DNA from: Euwallacea fornicatus
Taxonomy: Eukaryota > Arthropoda > Insecta > Coleoptera > Curculionidae
Assembly: GCF_040115645.1 (NCBI RefSeq)
Contig: NC_089562.1
Location: 2,790,001 to 2,854,000 of the forward strand
Direction of reading: 5' to 3'
Length of the DNA: 64,000 bases
Part shown: in pieces, positions 1 to 11,900 of the stretch
How positions within the stretch are numbered: the stretch's first letter is position 1
Layout of the letters: each line of letters opens with the position of its first letter
The notes under the pieces: generated by a model
The model's database searches: none
Seen by the model: only the letters and a program-made list of their open reading frames with translations
What the model was told of the DNA's origin: nothing
Program-made: the position numbers and the translations under genes

Positions 1-966
1 GGATAAATTTGGTTGGAAAAAACCATTGTGATATGGAATTGTTAAATTATGCCATAAGGGGCTTAACATATCAAATCCATTATATCCTAGACAAATAAGG
101 TACACTTCAGAGTTGCCACTTTTTGATGTGGCAGGCTTAAATAAGAATGTTTTATCAAATGCACAATTTAACAGATATAGCAAGCACAAAGTGGAGTTTT
201 CAAAAACTGTAAAAATCTTCAAAACAAAGGACCCTCTTTTCTCAAGAACTGCTAAGGCTGTCAATGTTTCACAATAATGCAGGAACCCCACTAATGTCTC
301 CTGTTCTCCAGGATCAGACATACAGTTTATACTTCCATCTGCAGTCACTAAATTTACTTTACCTTTTGAATTAATTTTTCTCACTATATCTTCATGATTG
401 TAATATTGCAGCAAGTCACCTGTTTCGTCCAGTCCAAAGAGCCAGTGATTTTGTGTGTGGCTAATTAGTCTATGATCTGCAATCATGTGAGAATGACTAT
501 TGCCTTCATAATAGGGGTTTAATGTATTTGCCTGCCATTCCCAAATAGTATCTGGATGGTTTTTGACTAAATAATGATTTAAAGCACACACAAAGGCTCC
601 AGGAGCTTCACATAAATGTAGTGTTTTAAGATACTGCAAGTTATCATCAATAACTGGAAATTTATTTAATATTTCGTAAAATTTACACCAAGCTTGAGTC
701 AAAAGTTCAGGCCGGATTTTCTTCTTCAACTGACCAATCACATATCCAGCTAGATCGCGTCTTTGAGTATGTGACGACCATTCGGCTAAGTCAAATTGAC
801 TCAGTTTGCCCTTCACGGTATTGAGTTCGCGTTTCATATCTTGAAGTTTTTGAATCTTAAAGGTGGGTGAGGAGTATACAGTTTCAGGCAACCTCCAGTC
901 AGGGCTTTTTTGGAACTCGAACACTTTGTTGAATTGTGGATGGTTTTTTCCTGTTGATTTATGCAT
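1..966 (-). CDS. CMTR2: CMTR2-like cap-specific mRNA 2'-O-methyltransferase, 5' part only
   Basis: One uninterrupted reading frame of 322 codons runs from an ATG at 966-964 to the left edge with no stop, so the 3' part lies outside the window. It shows the FtsJ/RrmJ-type methyltransferase core: the SAM-binding motif CEAPGAF at residues about 119-125, a VTADG motif with the likely catalytic Asp at residue 210, and FVLKIF with the likely catalytic Lys at residue 250. The residues around these motifs (ADHRLISHT, YYNHEDI) fit CMTR2 (FTSJD1; Drosophila adrift), which methylates the ribose of the second transcribed nucleotide of capped mRNA. CMTR1 is less likely, because no G-patch is seen and the ATG opens straight into the CMTR2-like region. 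The remaining roughly 400 residues, including the non-catalytic second methyltransferase domain, cannot be seen. No intron interrupts the visible part. Confidence 0.85.
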   Translation of the reverse strand, partial: MHKSTGKNHPQFNKVFEFQKSPDWRLPETVYSSPTFKIQKLQDMKRELNTVKGKLSQFDLAEWSSHTQRRDLAGYVIGQLKKKIRPELLTQAWCKFYEILNKFPVIDDNLQYLKTLHLCEAPGAFVCALNHYLVKNHPDTIWEWQANTLNPYYEGNSHSHMIADHRLISHTQNHWLFGLDETGDLLQYYNHEDIVRKINSKGKVNLVTADGSINCMSDPGEQETLVGFLHYCETLTALAVLEKRGSFVLKIFTVFENSTLCLLYLLNCAFDKTFLFKPATSKSGNSEVYLICLGYNGFDMLSPLWHNLTIPYHNGFFQPNLS

Positions 967-1452
967 TTTCAAGGTTTTGAATATTATTTTTATGTTGTTG
1001 TAGGTCTAAAGTTTCCAGCAATTTCCAAAAATTTTTAGGTTAATGTTTTGTTGATTTCGTTATTACAAATGTAGATTTGTAATTAGGAATGTGAACAATT
1101 ATCGATTAAGAAGGAATACTTGGTGTTTTACATTTCCTTCCAATTTGAAATTTCTCCACTTTTCATTGGAAACACCTCATGTTTTTCGATTTGGCCTGCA
1201 ATTCTAGTCTAGACCGACGCTTTTGGGGTCTTTCATCTATCGGGTTATTATAATATTTTTTAAAGAGTATTTTCTATTAATATTTTGCAAGACAAACTAG
1301 TAGAAATTAATGAAAAGTAATTCATGGGTAGGTGAGAAAATATCCATATCCGTAGACGCACTAAATCCTACAGCACATAATACAAGTCAGGAACAACTAC
1401 TACTGGTCTGTTGGCTCTTAAGTTTAGGAGCAGCTTATATTGATTACTTGTA

Positions 1453-1993
1453 CTAATCACCAATTTCCGAATAAATGAATATCCGTGGATTATTATTATT
1501 TTTTTGTCTTGAATGTTGTAAAAGAGAAAGAGACTTTCTACTCTTCGGAGTCTTAACTCTAGAGAGTAGAAAGGGCGTACCTTGAGATGAGAGACCTATG
1601 AGTCCTTTGACATGGACGACTTGTCCAACATAGCAGAATCTTACTAACATGAAAACTGCGCAGAGCAGATGTAGACAGGCTTTTGAGACTCTGCCTGAAA
1701 GACCACCCAAAGGCATAAATCCTGTCCTGGATTCAACCATCACACTTGCCCACTCGAGTCCAACGTCACCTGGAATGGGAACTTCTCCGAGAAACACACT
1801 TCTCCACGAGGAGTTGGTCTCACTTAGGCGAATATACAGATCAATCAGTTCAAAATCAACGGGTTTGCATTGCATTTTTTTGACCCCGTATGGCGTTGAG
1901 ACATTTTTTAAAGACGAGCGCTCGTCAATGGTTTCACGGAATTTCAGAATCTTTTTTGTTTTTGCAAACAAGGCAAGGCGAAATACGACCTCT
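1453..1993 (-). other. Unassigned open frame, possible internal exon of an unknown gene
   Basis: A minus-strand frame stays open from about 2020 to 1453. Its upstream end has a good acceptor-like site (tttttcag before 1993). Inside it, near 1560, is a good donor-like site (CAAG then gtacgc). An internal exon of about 430 bp from 1993 to about 1561 is therefore possible. The frame has no ATG near its start and would code for a partly hydrophobic protein with one membrane-like stretch (LLCAVFMLVRFCYVG). I do not recognise the family. It lies between two clearly coding genes on opposite strands, which leaves little room for a conventional gene. It may be a chance open frame, a fragment of a nested gene, or decayed repeat sequence. 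Confidence 0.2.
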
Positions 1994-2175
1994 GAAAAAT
2001 GATCGAGAAAAGCACCCTTTTGACCATTTTTGTGGGTTCATTTTCGACCCATCCTCGATCATAGCTTTAATTTTTCTGCACATCAACATAATCAACGTCA
2101 TTATTGATATAACGTTTAATTTCTTTCATTTACAACCTTACAGTCAGCTCAGCAAGTTTGAAAAGCCATTTGCAG

Positions 2176-4275
2176 ATGAATTCAGACTCTACATATCCGA
2201 CTGCAGTGTTCTGCATAATAGCTACCGAATTTTGTGGAAGATTTTCGTTATGCGGAATAAGAACAATTTTGTCGTTATATTTAAGAAACATACTGTTTTT
2301 CAGCGAGAATGCATCCACCGTAATCTATCACTTATTCATCATGTTGTGCCATACAATCCCGCTTATAGGAGCAATTTGCGCGGACAGTTTTTTCGGACGG
2401 TACAGGACAATCAGGAACTTTTCACTAATCTACTTGGCGGGGAACTTATTAATGTGTGTAGCCGCAGTGCCCATTTTGGATCATAATCCCATCGTCATTT
2501 CCATATTCGGGCTGGTACTTATAGCTGGAGGCACTGGGGGCCTTAAGCCTTGTGTGGCTGCATTTGGCGCTGAACAGTTCCGTATACCCGAGCAAAAGGC
2601 ACTTTTGAAACATTTCTTCTCCATATTCTATTTCACTATAAACTTGGGAGGGTTCATTGGGATGATTGTGACCCCCGTAATGCGCAAGGTGGTGTACTGT
2701 TTTGGGGATGATACGTGTTATGCTGTAGGATTTGGATTTTCGGCTCTTTTGATGGTTTTAGCTATACTGTTGTTCATTTTGGGGAAACATTTTTATAAGG
2801 TGAACATCCCCAAACGAAATATAATGTTGGAGTTCGTTAAGTGTTCTTGGCACGCTGTAACTGAAAAATATCGCCGCCGCGGCCAACACCAAGAGCATTG
2901 GCTGGACTATTCCAAAGACAAGTTCGACTGGAGGTTGCTCCAGGACATGAAAGCAGTGTTTGCAGTATTTATGCTCTTTATCCCTTTACCCATATTTTGG
3001 TCCCTATTTGATCAACAAGGATCTAGATGGACCTTTCAAGCCGCACACATGGACGGTAATATTCTTGGTTTTCAAGTGGTTCCCGATCAAATGCAAGTGA
3101 TGAACCCTGCCATGGTCCTTGCATTAATTCCAATTTTCGACAAATTCTTGTATCCATGTTTCGAGAGGGCACATTTTTTAACTAACCCCTTGCATCGCAT
3201 GGTGATAGGGGGAATGACGGCTGGGCTAGCTTTCATAGCAGCAGGACTTCTAGAGCTTGTGCTGGAGAAAGATTATCCTGAGCTTCCAGAACGAAACCAC
3301 GGTTCAGTAAATATAGTGAATACTTTGCCTTGTAGCATTATGATCTTCAATTCATTCAGTAAAATGGACCTTCTGGAGGCGGGCAGAATTTTGAAGATTG
3401 AAAGCGTTTGCCATAATCGAACACGATACGATTTAACGATTGAGGCTCCCTCAAAATGCGACAATATAGAGTTCTCAAGGGATTTCTTTAAAGTCAGTGC
3501 TTTTCTGGAAGAACTGCAGGAAGACACTTTTATTATTGCTATAAATGAAAAACTGGAAATTCAAGGCCACATGATAGATCCTATAGATTTCCAGACATCT
3601 ATTACAGGGGCCCCAAAATTCCGAATAGATTTCATTAAAAACACGGATGTGTTACAGAACGTGAGCGTTTCACTTACAAGCAATTCAGGTCTGCAAGATG
3701 TTTACTTTGTAGGAGTTCCCCCTAAAGGATCGATCGTGACAGTGTCACCATACATTGAAATATCCCAAGGAGTCTACGGATGCGTTATAAGTAGCAACAG
3801 CAATAACAATCACTTCGCGCAACATTTTCACTTTGCAAACGGAGGCGTTTATTCCTTAATCATAGAAGAAAGTCACGGGAAAATTAGCTTTGTCAAGCTC
3901 TACACGATGTCGAAACCAAATCACGTTAACATAATGTGGCAAATTCCTCAGTACTTGCTAATTTCTATAGCCGAAATTATGTTTGGAGTTGCCGGACTGG
4001 AGTTCTGTTTCATACAAGCCCCAAAAAGCATGAAAACTGTTACGATAGCAGGATGGTACTTATCCACGGCCGTTGGAAATCTTCTGGTTATCGTGATAAC
4101 CCAGATGGATCTATTTAAGAGTCAAGCTCATGAATTCTTCCTTTTTGCATTGCTTATTGTAGCAGATATGATGATTTTCATCGAGTTGATTTCGAGGTAT
4201 CCGTGTGGGGTATCGGAAGTGGAAAGTTCAGCCCTCATTGTCGAGGACTCTGATGAAACACAACTAGAGGAATAA
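2176..4275 (+). CDS. POT/SLC15 family proton-coupled peptide transporter-like protein, intronless
   Basis: A single 699-residue frame starts at the ATG at 2176. The frame is also open 5' of this, back to an acceptor-like site near 2143, so a short upstream exon is possible. It is a polytopic membrane protein of the oligopeptide transporter family (PepT; Drosophila yin/opt1). Family motifs include IYHLF with the conserved His near the proton site, GTGGLKPCVAAFGAEQF, FYFTINLGG, and EIMFGVAGLEF with the TM10 Glu. A large hydrophilic domain of about 200 residues sits between TM9 and TM10, as in animal PepTs. The usual first-helix motif ExxERFxYYG reads EFCGRFSLCG here (residues 18-27), so the second Glu and both Tyr are lost. 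The absence of introns contrasts with nearly all its neighbours. A polyadenylation hexamer AATAAA lies at 4513. Family assignment is firm; transport activity is uncertain. Confidence 0.88.
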   Translation: MNSDSTYPTAVFCIIATEFCGRFSLCGIRTILSLYLRNILFFSENASTVIYHLFIMLCHTIPLIGAICADSFFGRYRTIRNFSLIYLAGNLLMCVAAVPILDHNPIVISIFGLVLIAGGTGGLKPCVAAFGAEQFRIPEQKALLKHFFSIFYFTINLGGFIGMIVTPVMRKVVYCFGDDTCYAVGFGFSALLMVLAILLFILGKHFYKVNIPKRNIMLEFVKCSWHAVTEKYRRRGQHQEHWLDYSKDKFDWRLLQDMKAVFAVFMLFIPLPIFWSLFDQQGSRWTFQAAHMDGNILGFQVVPDQMQVMNPAMVLALIPIFDKFLYPCFERAHFLTNPLHRMVIGGMTAGLAFIAAGLLELVLEKDYPELPERNHGSVNIVNTLPCSIMIFNSFSKMDLLEAGRILKIESVCHNRTRYDLTIEAPSKCDNIEFSRDFFKVSAFLEELQEDTFIIAINEKLEIQGHMIDPIDFQTSITGAPKFRIDFIKNTDVLQNVSVSLTSNSGLQDVYFVGVPPKGSIVTVSPYIEISQGVYGCVISSNSNNNHFAQHFHFANGGVYSLIIEESHGKISFVKLYTMSKPNHVNIMWQIPQYLLISIAEIMFGVAGLEFCFIQAPKSMKTVTIAGWYLSTAVGNLLVIVITQMDLFKSQAHEFFLFALLIVADMMIFIELISRYPCGVSEVESSALIVEDSDETQLEE

Positions 4276-5340
4276 TCTACGAATTTGTGTCAAATTTGAG
4301 CAAAATCGTATGAGTTATTGTAGAAGTAAAGGGGATTTGTTTAAAAACGCGATGTAGGCGTTTTAACGTGATTTCACCTTTAGCAACAGTATTGTTGTGG
4401 TAAAAATGTTGGCTGCTTCACGTTCCCCGACAGCTTAGCATTTTGTCTCGAAATTATAGATATTTAATGTCGCCCAAAATATCAATCGAGATCTTGCTGG
4501 ATTAGGGGTAGCAATAAATTACACTTTTTTTTTCAATTTACAATTGTACTTTCGTCTCACTATTATTGTATTTATTAAATATTTTAGAAAATGCGAAATG
4601 AATAAAATATTTAAAAATGAATTGAATGGAGGACATAAATGTAATATAGAATGTGAATGAAAGAGTCCAAATAGACGATAACTCGGTCGGCCAATTTGTT
4701 GATTAGTTCGTTAGTTGGTGAACCAATTGATTCCTATTTTAATTCTAAAATAAGTAAAGACTCCATAAGAAGAATAGACAAAAATATACGAGTCAACACA
4801 ATTTAGTGTAATCATCGAAAACACTTAATTAGTTACTCAATTTACTCCGCCCGGACTGTAGGAGCAATTTCCGTTCAAATAAATTTTAGGTTATTCAAAC
4901 GCCGGTGCGGATCTTTGAATGTTACGATTTTAAGGTCTGCTAGTTGCAAAAAAAACATAAACAGCTAATGGAATGAAATGAATTACTGAAAATTTTATTT
5001 TTCTCTATTTGTTTTCATGAATTCTTGGTTCTCAGCATGTTTTCTGTCTAAAAGATTACTATGACAGTTATGAAATTCATCCATATCCGTTTCCACCATT
5101 AGGTATTATTTTCCACAATAAACACCGAAAACCAGCCTCAGTAATTGCGATTTGCAGCAGTAACAACATTTTTATATTCGCAATTATGTAACAAAAAAGC
5201 GTTTATGACTGTATTTTTTTGTTGATTTATCTTTGGTGGGATTAACCAAGTGCCCATTTTTCTAATTTTATATGTGGAGACATGTGATGCCGCGTCTGGG
5301 ACCGCGTATAATGATAACAGATTGGTATAACTATAGTAGG
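4276..5340. other. AT-rich intergenic region
   Basis: This holds the likely 3' UTR of the peptide transporter gene, with AATAAA hexamers at 4513 and near 4600. The rest is AT-rich sequence in which I see no gene. Confidence 0.5.
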
Positions 5341-5350
5341 CAGTTAGTGA

Positions 5351-5449
5351 TCAGTGAATGAACAACAAGGAGGTGTGTACTGACTAGCGCTTCTTATAGG
5401 CCAGCTTGGGAGGCGTCATTACTAAAGGTTGGATTCAATTTTACATCAG
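5351..5449 (+). promoter_or_regulatory. Putative start site and non-coding first exon of the glycerol-kinase-like gene
   Basis: An arthropod initiator-like TCAGT occurs at 5351. It is followed by about 100 bp ending in a good donor (ACATCAG then gtaaag, boundary 5449/5450). The first coding exon of the glycerol-kinase-like gene is preceded by a good acceptor (tttacag, ending near 5925), 16 bp before its ATG. Together these suggest a non-coding exon 1 spliced to the coding exon. This is inferred from splice-site quality only; the exact start site is not proven. Confidence 0.35.
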
Positions 5450-5941
5450 GTAAAGGACTCTAAAAATAGCCTCATTTGATATATTGTTAATATTGTGATC
5501 TAAAGGATTTTTTTCAGTATTAAATCTTGGTATTCCTCATTCATGTATATTGTTATTTTCTATTGTTCATATTTCTGTAACTAAATTTTGACTCCATCAG
5601 AAATGTAGTGGTAGCACAATAACAACAATCTAAGCAGCATAAATTGCTTATACATTTTTGTTTGAGATATTTAGAGAAACAGAAGTAGGTATTTTTCTGC
5701 CAGGAAAACTGAAATAAAATATGTCGTTCAAACTACTTATTCTATGAATTTGACTGGGATTTTATGTAAGCCATTGTTAAAGCATATGTTAAGCTATTAA
5801 CCACATACCGAACCAGCAAATTTAAAATTCAAATCATGTTTATCACCTCACTTTCAACATCTTTTTTTGACATTTTACATTGAACTTAACTACAATCCCA
5901 AAACGGCACTTTCGTTCCTGTTTACAGCTGGTACTTAGAAG

Positions 5942-8900
5942 ATGAAAGAGATTCAAGAAAATGGTCACCAACAACTTGTGGGGGTGATAGATGCCAGCAC
6001 AAGAACAGTGAAATTTTGTGTTTTTGTTAGTCAGCACATCAAAGAAATTGCCGAATATGCCATAGATTTAGAACCAATAACACCACAAGAGGGATGGTCA
6101 GAACAAGACCCTTTAAAAATATTAGAAGCCGTGAAGTTGTGCATGGAGAAAGTTGTTGAGCAATTAGGAGACAAAAAAGGTAAGATATACTACTTTAATG
6201 GATATTTTTAATGTATGAGTTATTTGTATGAATTTTAATCTTACCAAGAAAGAGGGACATTTTAATTTCACTGCACTAAGATGCTTTATCAATTATCTGA
6301 CTGCTATATACATTTTTAACTTCACATTATTCTTTTTAATTATCTAAAAGTCAAATATAGGTCGCTTTCAGGGTTCTTATAAATATGTAATTATTGGAAA
6401 AATAACATTTATTGAATTTCATTAGTTCATAATTTTATCTAATGTCAGTATTAAATTTTTAAGAAATGTTTTCAATATCTGTTTTTTAAATTAATCTTAT
6501 ATGAGACCTCTAAAGTCATTACATCGAGTGCGCGTAATTTACATACATGAAAATCTTGAAAACTGAGGGCTATAAAATTATTTATACAGCATTTTTAATT
6601 ATTTGAATACTTATTCTTCTCCACCTGTATCCTCCTTTGATGAAAACTAATTAAAAAAACCAAAAATATACTTTTGAATATATTCTAATTCTTAAATATG
6701 TATGTGCTGGTTCCTATTATTAAATATCTCGAACCTCATAAAATGTACTATAATGTTCTTATTTTTTGTTAACATATCTGAAAGTTTATAGCTTTTCTCT
6801 TCCGAAATTAAAAATATTTGATACGGCACTGTTTAAGTTGGATTAATAATAATGCCACATTGTACATGAATCATTTTATCTACGATGGATATGTGAATAA
6901 CTCGTGCCACCATATGTTGTGCCAAGATTTATATTAATAAAATGCCTTGCACTTTTAATAATATAAAATTTAGACCACCTGAAAAGTATATTGGAATCCA
7001 GTGATGCTTATTTGCTACATCACGCTTTGGCGCTTCATGATCCAAGTGACGTACATTGCACACTATGGTAAACACTCCACGAGTAAAATGCATATATATG
7101 ATGTTTCTTTTAACAGTCACCAAATATAATTAATAATTACTCTTCTATTGAATAAAAATACTTTTATTGAAAATTTTGATATAGTTTTGCAGAATTATTC
7201 CATTCCGCTAAATTGACTCAAAAAAATATGTATTTAGACCTTTGCTGTATGGCCTCCACGTGGAGGCATGATAAGGAAATACATTTTGACCTGTTAAGTT
7301 CCAATATATCGACCTTGTACCATGGTTTATCTCGTACCTTCAATTTTGTTGACAAGGTCGAAGTCCTCTATTATTTTATCTGCATCTATAACTGTGATCG
7401 GGGATGGAACGTTCATGACGACATGGATTTTATTAAAAATCTAGAAATCGTCTTGTCTAAAACTTCAGTAACGAAATTTCTTAATATAAAATGTGTTTTA
7501 CGTAGTTCATATTAAAACAATACATGAAAAAATGAGATTGTTTTCCTCTGTTCTAATTTTGCGTTGTAATGCGCTTATTAATGTGTTGAAAATGTCATAT
7601 CATTTTCCTTTGCAAACTGAGTCCAGGGAAAGTTTAAGTACCAGACGCTAATTACTACGTTTCGATACCAAATATTTTCAGTTTCATTTATGCTGTGCAT
7701 TAATGAATAAACAGCATTTATCTAGAGACTAAATTCAAAAATTCCAAAAATACATACTATTCAATAGTAAACACTAATTTAGTGTTCTTCAGTGATAGAA
7801 AAAACTTCGTTACAGAATGTCTAAATATTTATTCCAGTGGATGAGGAGCGAATTAACAATTGTTTACATATGGAACGTTTGCGTATACATCTAGATGTTT
7901 GGCAATTTAATCGCATAAATCGGTTTTCTGTGTCTTTCAAATGCATCTAAAGTTAAACAAATTGGCATAGAAATTAATTGGATATAAAATGTAAATGTTT
8001 AATATTAATTTTTGGTTACTTTAACATTATTTATTATGCATAGAATCTGTACTATTTTATTTACCCTCTACTTACCTGATATATTACATTTCTTTTGAGA
8101 AAAGTTGCTCTTTGTCGAGTCTTATTTCATGTTGTTCTTAACAAAACATTTTTAACAATAAAAACTCACAACCACGTAATTTTCCTTTTCCCAATTTATA
8201 ACTGAAGCAGTGAAAAGAGCGTTTGAATGTGAAATATGGTAAACCTGTCTCGATGTTTAGAATTTGAGTGCATTCGATTGTAAACAAAGAACTCGAGTAC
8301 GAGATAAGTACATATTTGAATATCAAAAAATATTCTTTAGTACAATTCGACACGTAGGTAATACGTATGCCTCTAAATGTGATCTCAAGTCCCTATGTAT
8401 TTGTATATGTTCCAGTACCCAAACTATTTTCAATTTTTTCTTTACATAGACGCGAATTTTGCACCACTGCAAGGAAGTCATTAAATAACGTTTAGCGCCA
8501 TCTACCCCACATTATATAGCCTGCATTGTTTATCATATGGGATTAGATGAAGACGAAAGCTATAGCGCGGGTCGTATAACACTAGGAGTAAAATAGGCTT
8601 TGGACATGTTGCAGGTACCTAGTCTTCTGCCTTCCTATGACAACTTATGTCAGAAAAGGGCGATTATACGTTACGTAGTGGTTAACTTAGCTATGAGTCA
8701 TACGAAATGGATATAAATAGTGGCGGTAAATGAGAATTTAAATAGACAAAATTGGAGAGTTATCGTTAATTTGTAGATTTTGATATACAGTGAATTAATT
8801 GGTAATTTTTACGTGCTTAGGAATGTGTCTATAAAATTGATGTGTATTTTTCGATTTAGAGCCAATTACTTCAGATTGCTTTTGTAAATATTTGGCGTGC

Positions 8901-11900
8901 TTATCAACAACTCTACTTTATGATTATAGCTTTAACTTTGGAAACAATCAATTGTGAAAATAAGTAAATTTCACACAGAAAATGTATCAAATTAATGAAT
9001 ATCTTAAAAAATAAATGATTAAAATCAATCCTGCTCGAATAATGAATTGACTACGTAGAAGTGCCCTTTAAAGAAATGCAACATTGAAACTTCAATATGG
9101 AAACAACCATATACAGGCATTCCAGTGTTTACCCCTAAAAATAATACTTGTAATAGTTACCTGTATCGTCTATAGTCACTATAATAACATTATTGTCTTT
9201 TATTAACCACTAAACATGTAATGAGCAAAACACTTGAGCGGGATTAACAGTTATAAAGATAAGTGTTCCCTTTATTAATTTTTATTGGAATTTGTACAAT
9301 AATGTTTTAATATTGCAATTGCGTTTAATATTGTCAACTCAAAAAAATCTAAATAAAATGTTGGACAAAAATCAGTTTTGCCCTCTGGCTAGGCACTATT
9401 AGATCCCTAATGTTACTATTTTATTACAATTTTGTTTTTATATTATTTTTAGAAAAGAATGTACTAACAATCGGCATAACAAATCAAAGGGAAACAACGA
9501 TAGTTTGGGACAAAATAACTGGGAAACCCCTTTATAATGCTATTGGTATGTATTAGGAACTGTTGTAAATTAGTTTTTATTAATAACAATTTACTTCAGA
9601 AATGACCTGAACGTTTTTTTGTTTTAGTTTGGAATGATATAAGGACAGATTCTACTGTTGATCTAATATTAGCCAAAATACCGGAAAACAACAAAAACCA
9701 CTTTAAATCAATTTGCGGGCTTCCAGTTTCTCCATATTTCAGTGCGTTTAAGTTAAAGTGGCTAATTCATTATGTTCCGGCAGTCAAAAAGGCCATTAAG
9801 GAGAAAAGATGTTTATTTGGTACAGTCGATACGTGGCTGTTATGGGTGTGTATTGATTTGTTTATTTATATTTGAGTATCAAGTGATTAGGGGATTATCA
9901 CGCTTTTATCTTGCATACGCACATTTATTTTACATAAATATGTGCATGCCTCACATATAATGTAAATAATTATTCGTTTTGTTTTAAAATTTGTTCTACA
10001 ATCTAGAATTTAACGGGTGGACCAAATGGTGGCAAACATCTAACCGACGTCACAAATGCTTCTCGCACATTCCTAATGAACATAGAAACCCTCTATTGGG
10101 ATTCACAGTTGCTAAGCACCTTCAAGATACCTCAATCCTTGTTGCCTGAAATTAGAAGTAGTTCGGAAATATATGGGAAAATTTCTAACGAATGGCCATT
10201 GAAAGGAGTAACTATTTCCGGGGTGAGTGTTATTTTATATTTTCTTAATTTTTATGTTCCGTTAAAGATTACTGCAGTCCAGAAACGAATAAATATTTGG
10301 AGTTTTGTATGTAGTAGACGTTTTCGAACTTACGTGAAACATGCCGTGTTTCCACGAGAAAAAATAATATGTTTTGCGCCAGTACATACGATTAAGTGAT
10401 ATGATAATAATAGTACCTCTAAGAACAGAGTAATAAGCTGAAGGCAACTAATATTATCTGGTGATGAATGGTTGACATCACCCATTAACTATAATAGGCC
10501 ATAAATGAACCACAAATATATTGCTTATGTAAAAATATTTATTTTCAACAATTTTGAACAACTTTGGGAACCCGAAACATAGTTTTCTCTATTATGGAGA
10601 TATCTAAAAATCTCATTAAAAAAAATATATATCTCACTTTTCATTCGACCTCAGGCTTATGGTAGGGGGAAGGAATGGGCAACAAGCTAACATGCCCAAG
10701 GCGCGAACTTTTGGCAGCAAAAGTTTGGATCTCAACTTTATATTTTTTTATTTTATGGATTAAGCAAACCATTTTTCTTGAACTCACTGCATAATGGGCG
10801 AGAGTTACTGGAATTTCCAAAGAAAGCATATGACAAAAATATATTTTCTACGAGAAAAAGGTTTATATGAATATCAATCCAGAAATACTTAGTTACTGAA
10901 GTACAGGATATAATAAGTGTCTCACAATTTTTAAGATTCTTCTTTAGTTTGAAGTGAGATTATTCTTTAAGAAAGTACATTATCAACAACAAAACTACAA
11001 TAAACTAGTACATTCATAGAATTATAATGTTAATAATAATTCACGCATCCATGATTCCCAGTTTTATATTCACACTATAGATTTTAGGTAACCAACAGTC
11101 TGCCTTATTAGGGCAAAGCTGTTTTAAAGAGGGCATGGCCAAAAACACCTACCGAAGTGGCTGTTTTCTTCTCTACAACACGGGCACTAGTGTAAGTAAT
11201 ATTTGATGACTCCGTTTTTGCTTATTCTAAAAAGTGCAGTTTTCAGAGAGTTCAATCATCGCATGGTTTGGTGACGACCCTGGCTTACAAATTTGGGGAT
11301 GAACCTGCTATATATGCTTTGGAAGGTTAGTTAGGCCTTTGAAATTATTAGAAAAACACAAAATAAGAATTTATTTGTTTCTGGTAGTAAATACTTTGGA
11401 GGTTGAATTAGGGGAAATTGAGTGTGACAGCTTGAATAGGATATAATTTAGCACGAAAAAAGGAAAGACGGAGAAATGATATGCATCAATATTCAATATT
11501 TAGGTAGTGTTGCTGTGGCTGGGGCTGCCATGAAGTGGTTAAGAGACAATATGGGCTTTATAAAGAACATAAATGATGACACAGAGTCATTAGCTAAAGA
11601 GGTGTTTAGCACAGGAGATGTCTACTTTGTTCCGGCCTTCAAGGGCTTATATGCTCCATATTGGAGAAAAGATGCCAGAGGGTACGTTAATTACGAAACG
11701 GCTATATAGAGACTAGATTTTCTTATGTAGGATAATTTGTGGGCTGACTGCATTCTCAACAAAGCAGCATATAATTAGAGCAGCATTAGAAGCCGTGTGC
11801 TTTCAGACTAGAGACATTTTAGAAGCCATGAATAAAGATTGTGGATTGCCTTTGGCTAAGCTTCATGTTGACGGAATTATGACTACAAATAATCTCTTAA

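Noticed and set aside
1649..2486. Plus-strand frames of 117 and 198 codons overlapping the start of the peptide transporter gene
   Set aside because: They overlap the transporter in another frame, have no family resemblance and no splice support.
4680..4740. Short runs such as GTTGATTAGTTCGTTAGTTGG looking repetitive
   Set aside because: Too short and irregular to be called a repeat or a regulatory array.
7213..7515. 100-codon frame in intron 1 of the glycerol-kinase-like gene
   Set aside because: No similarity to any family and no splice signals; length is within chance for 3.3 kb of intron.
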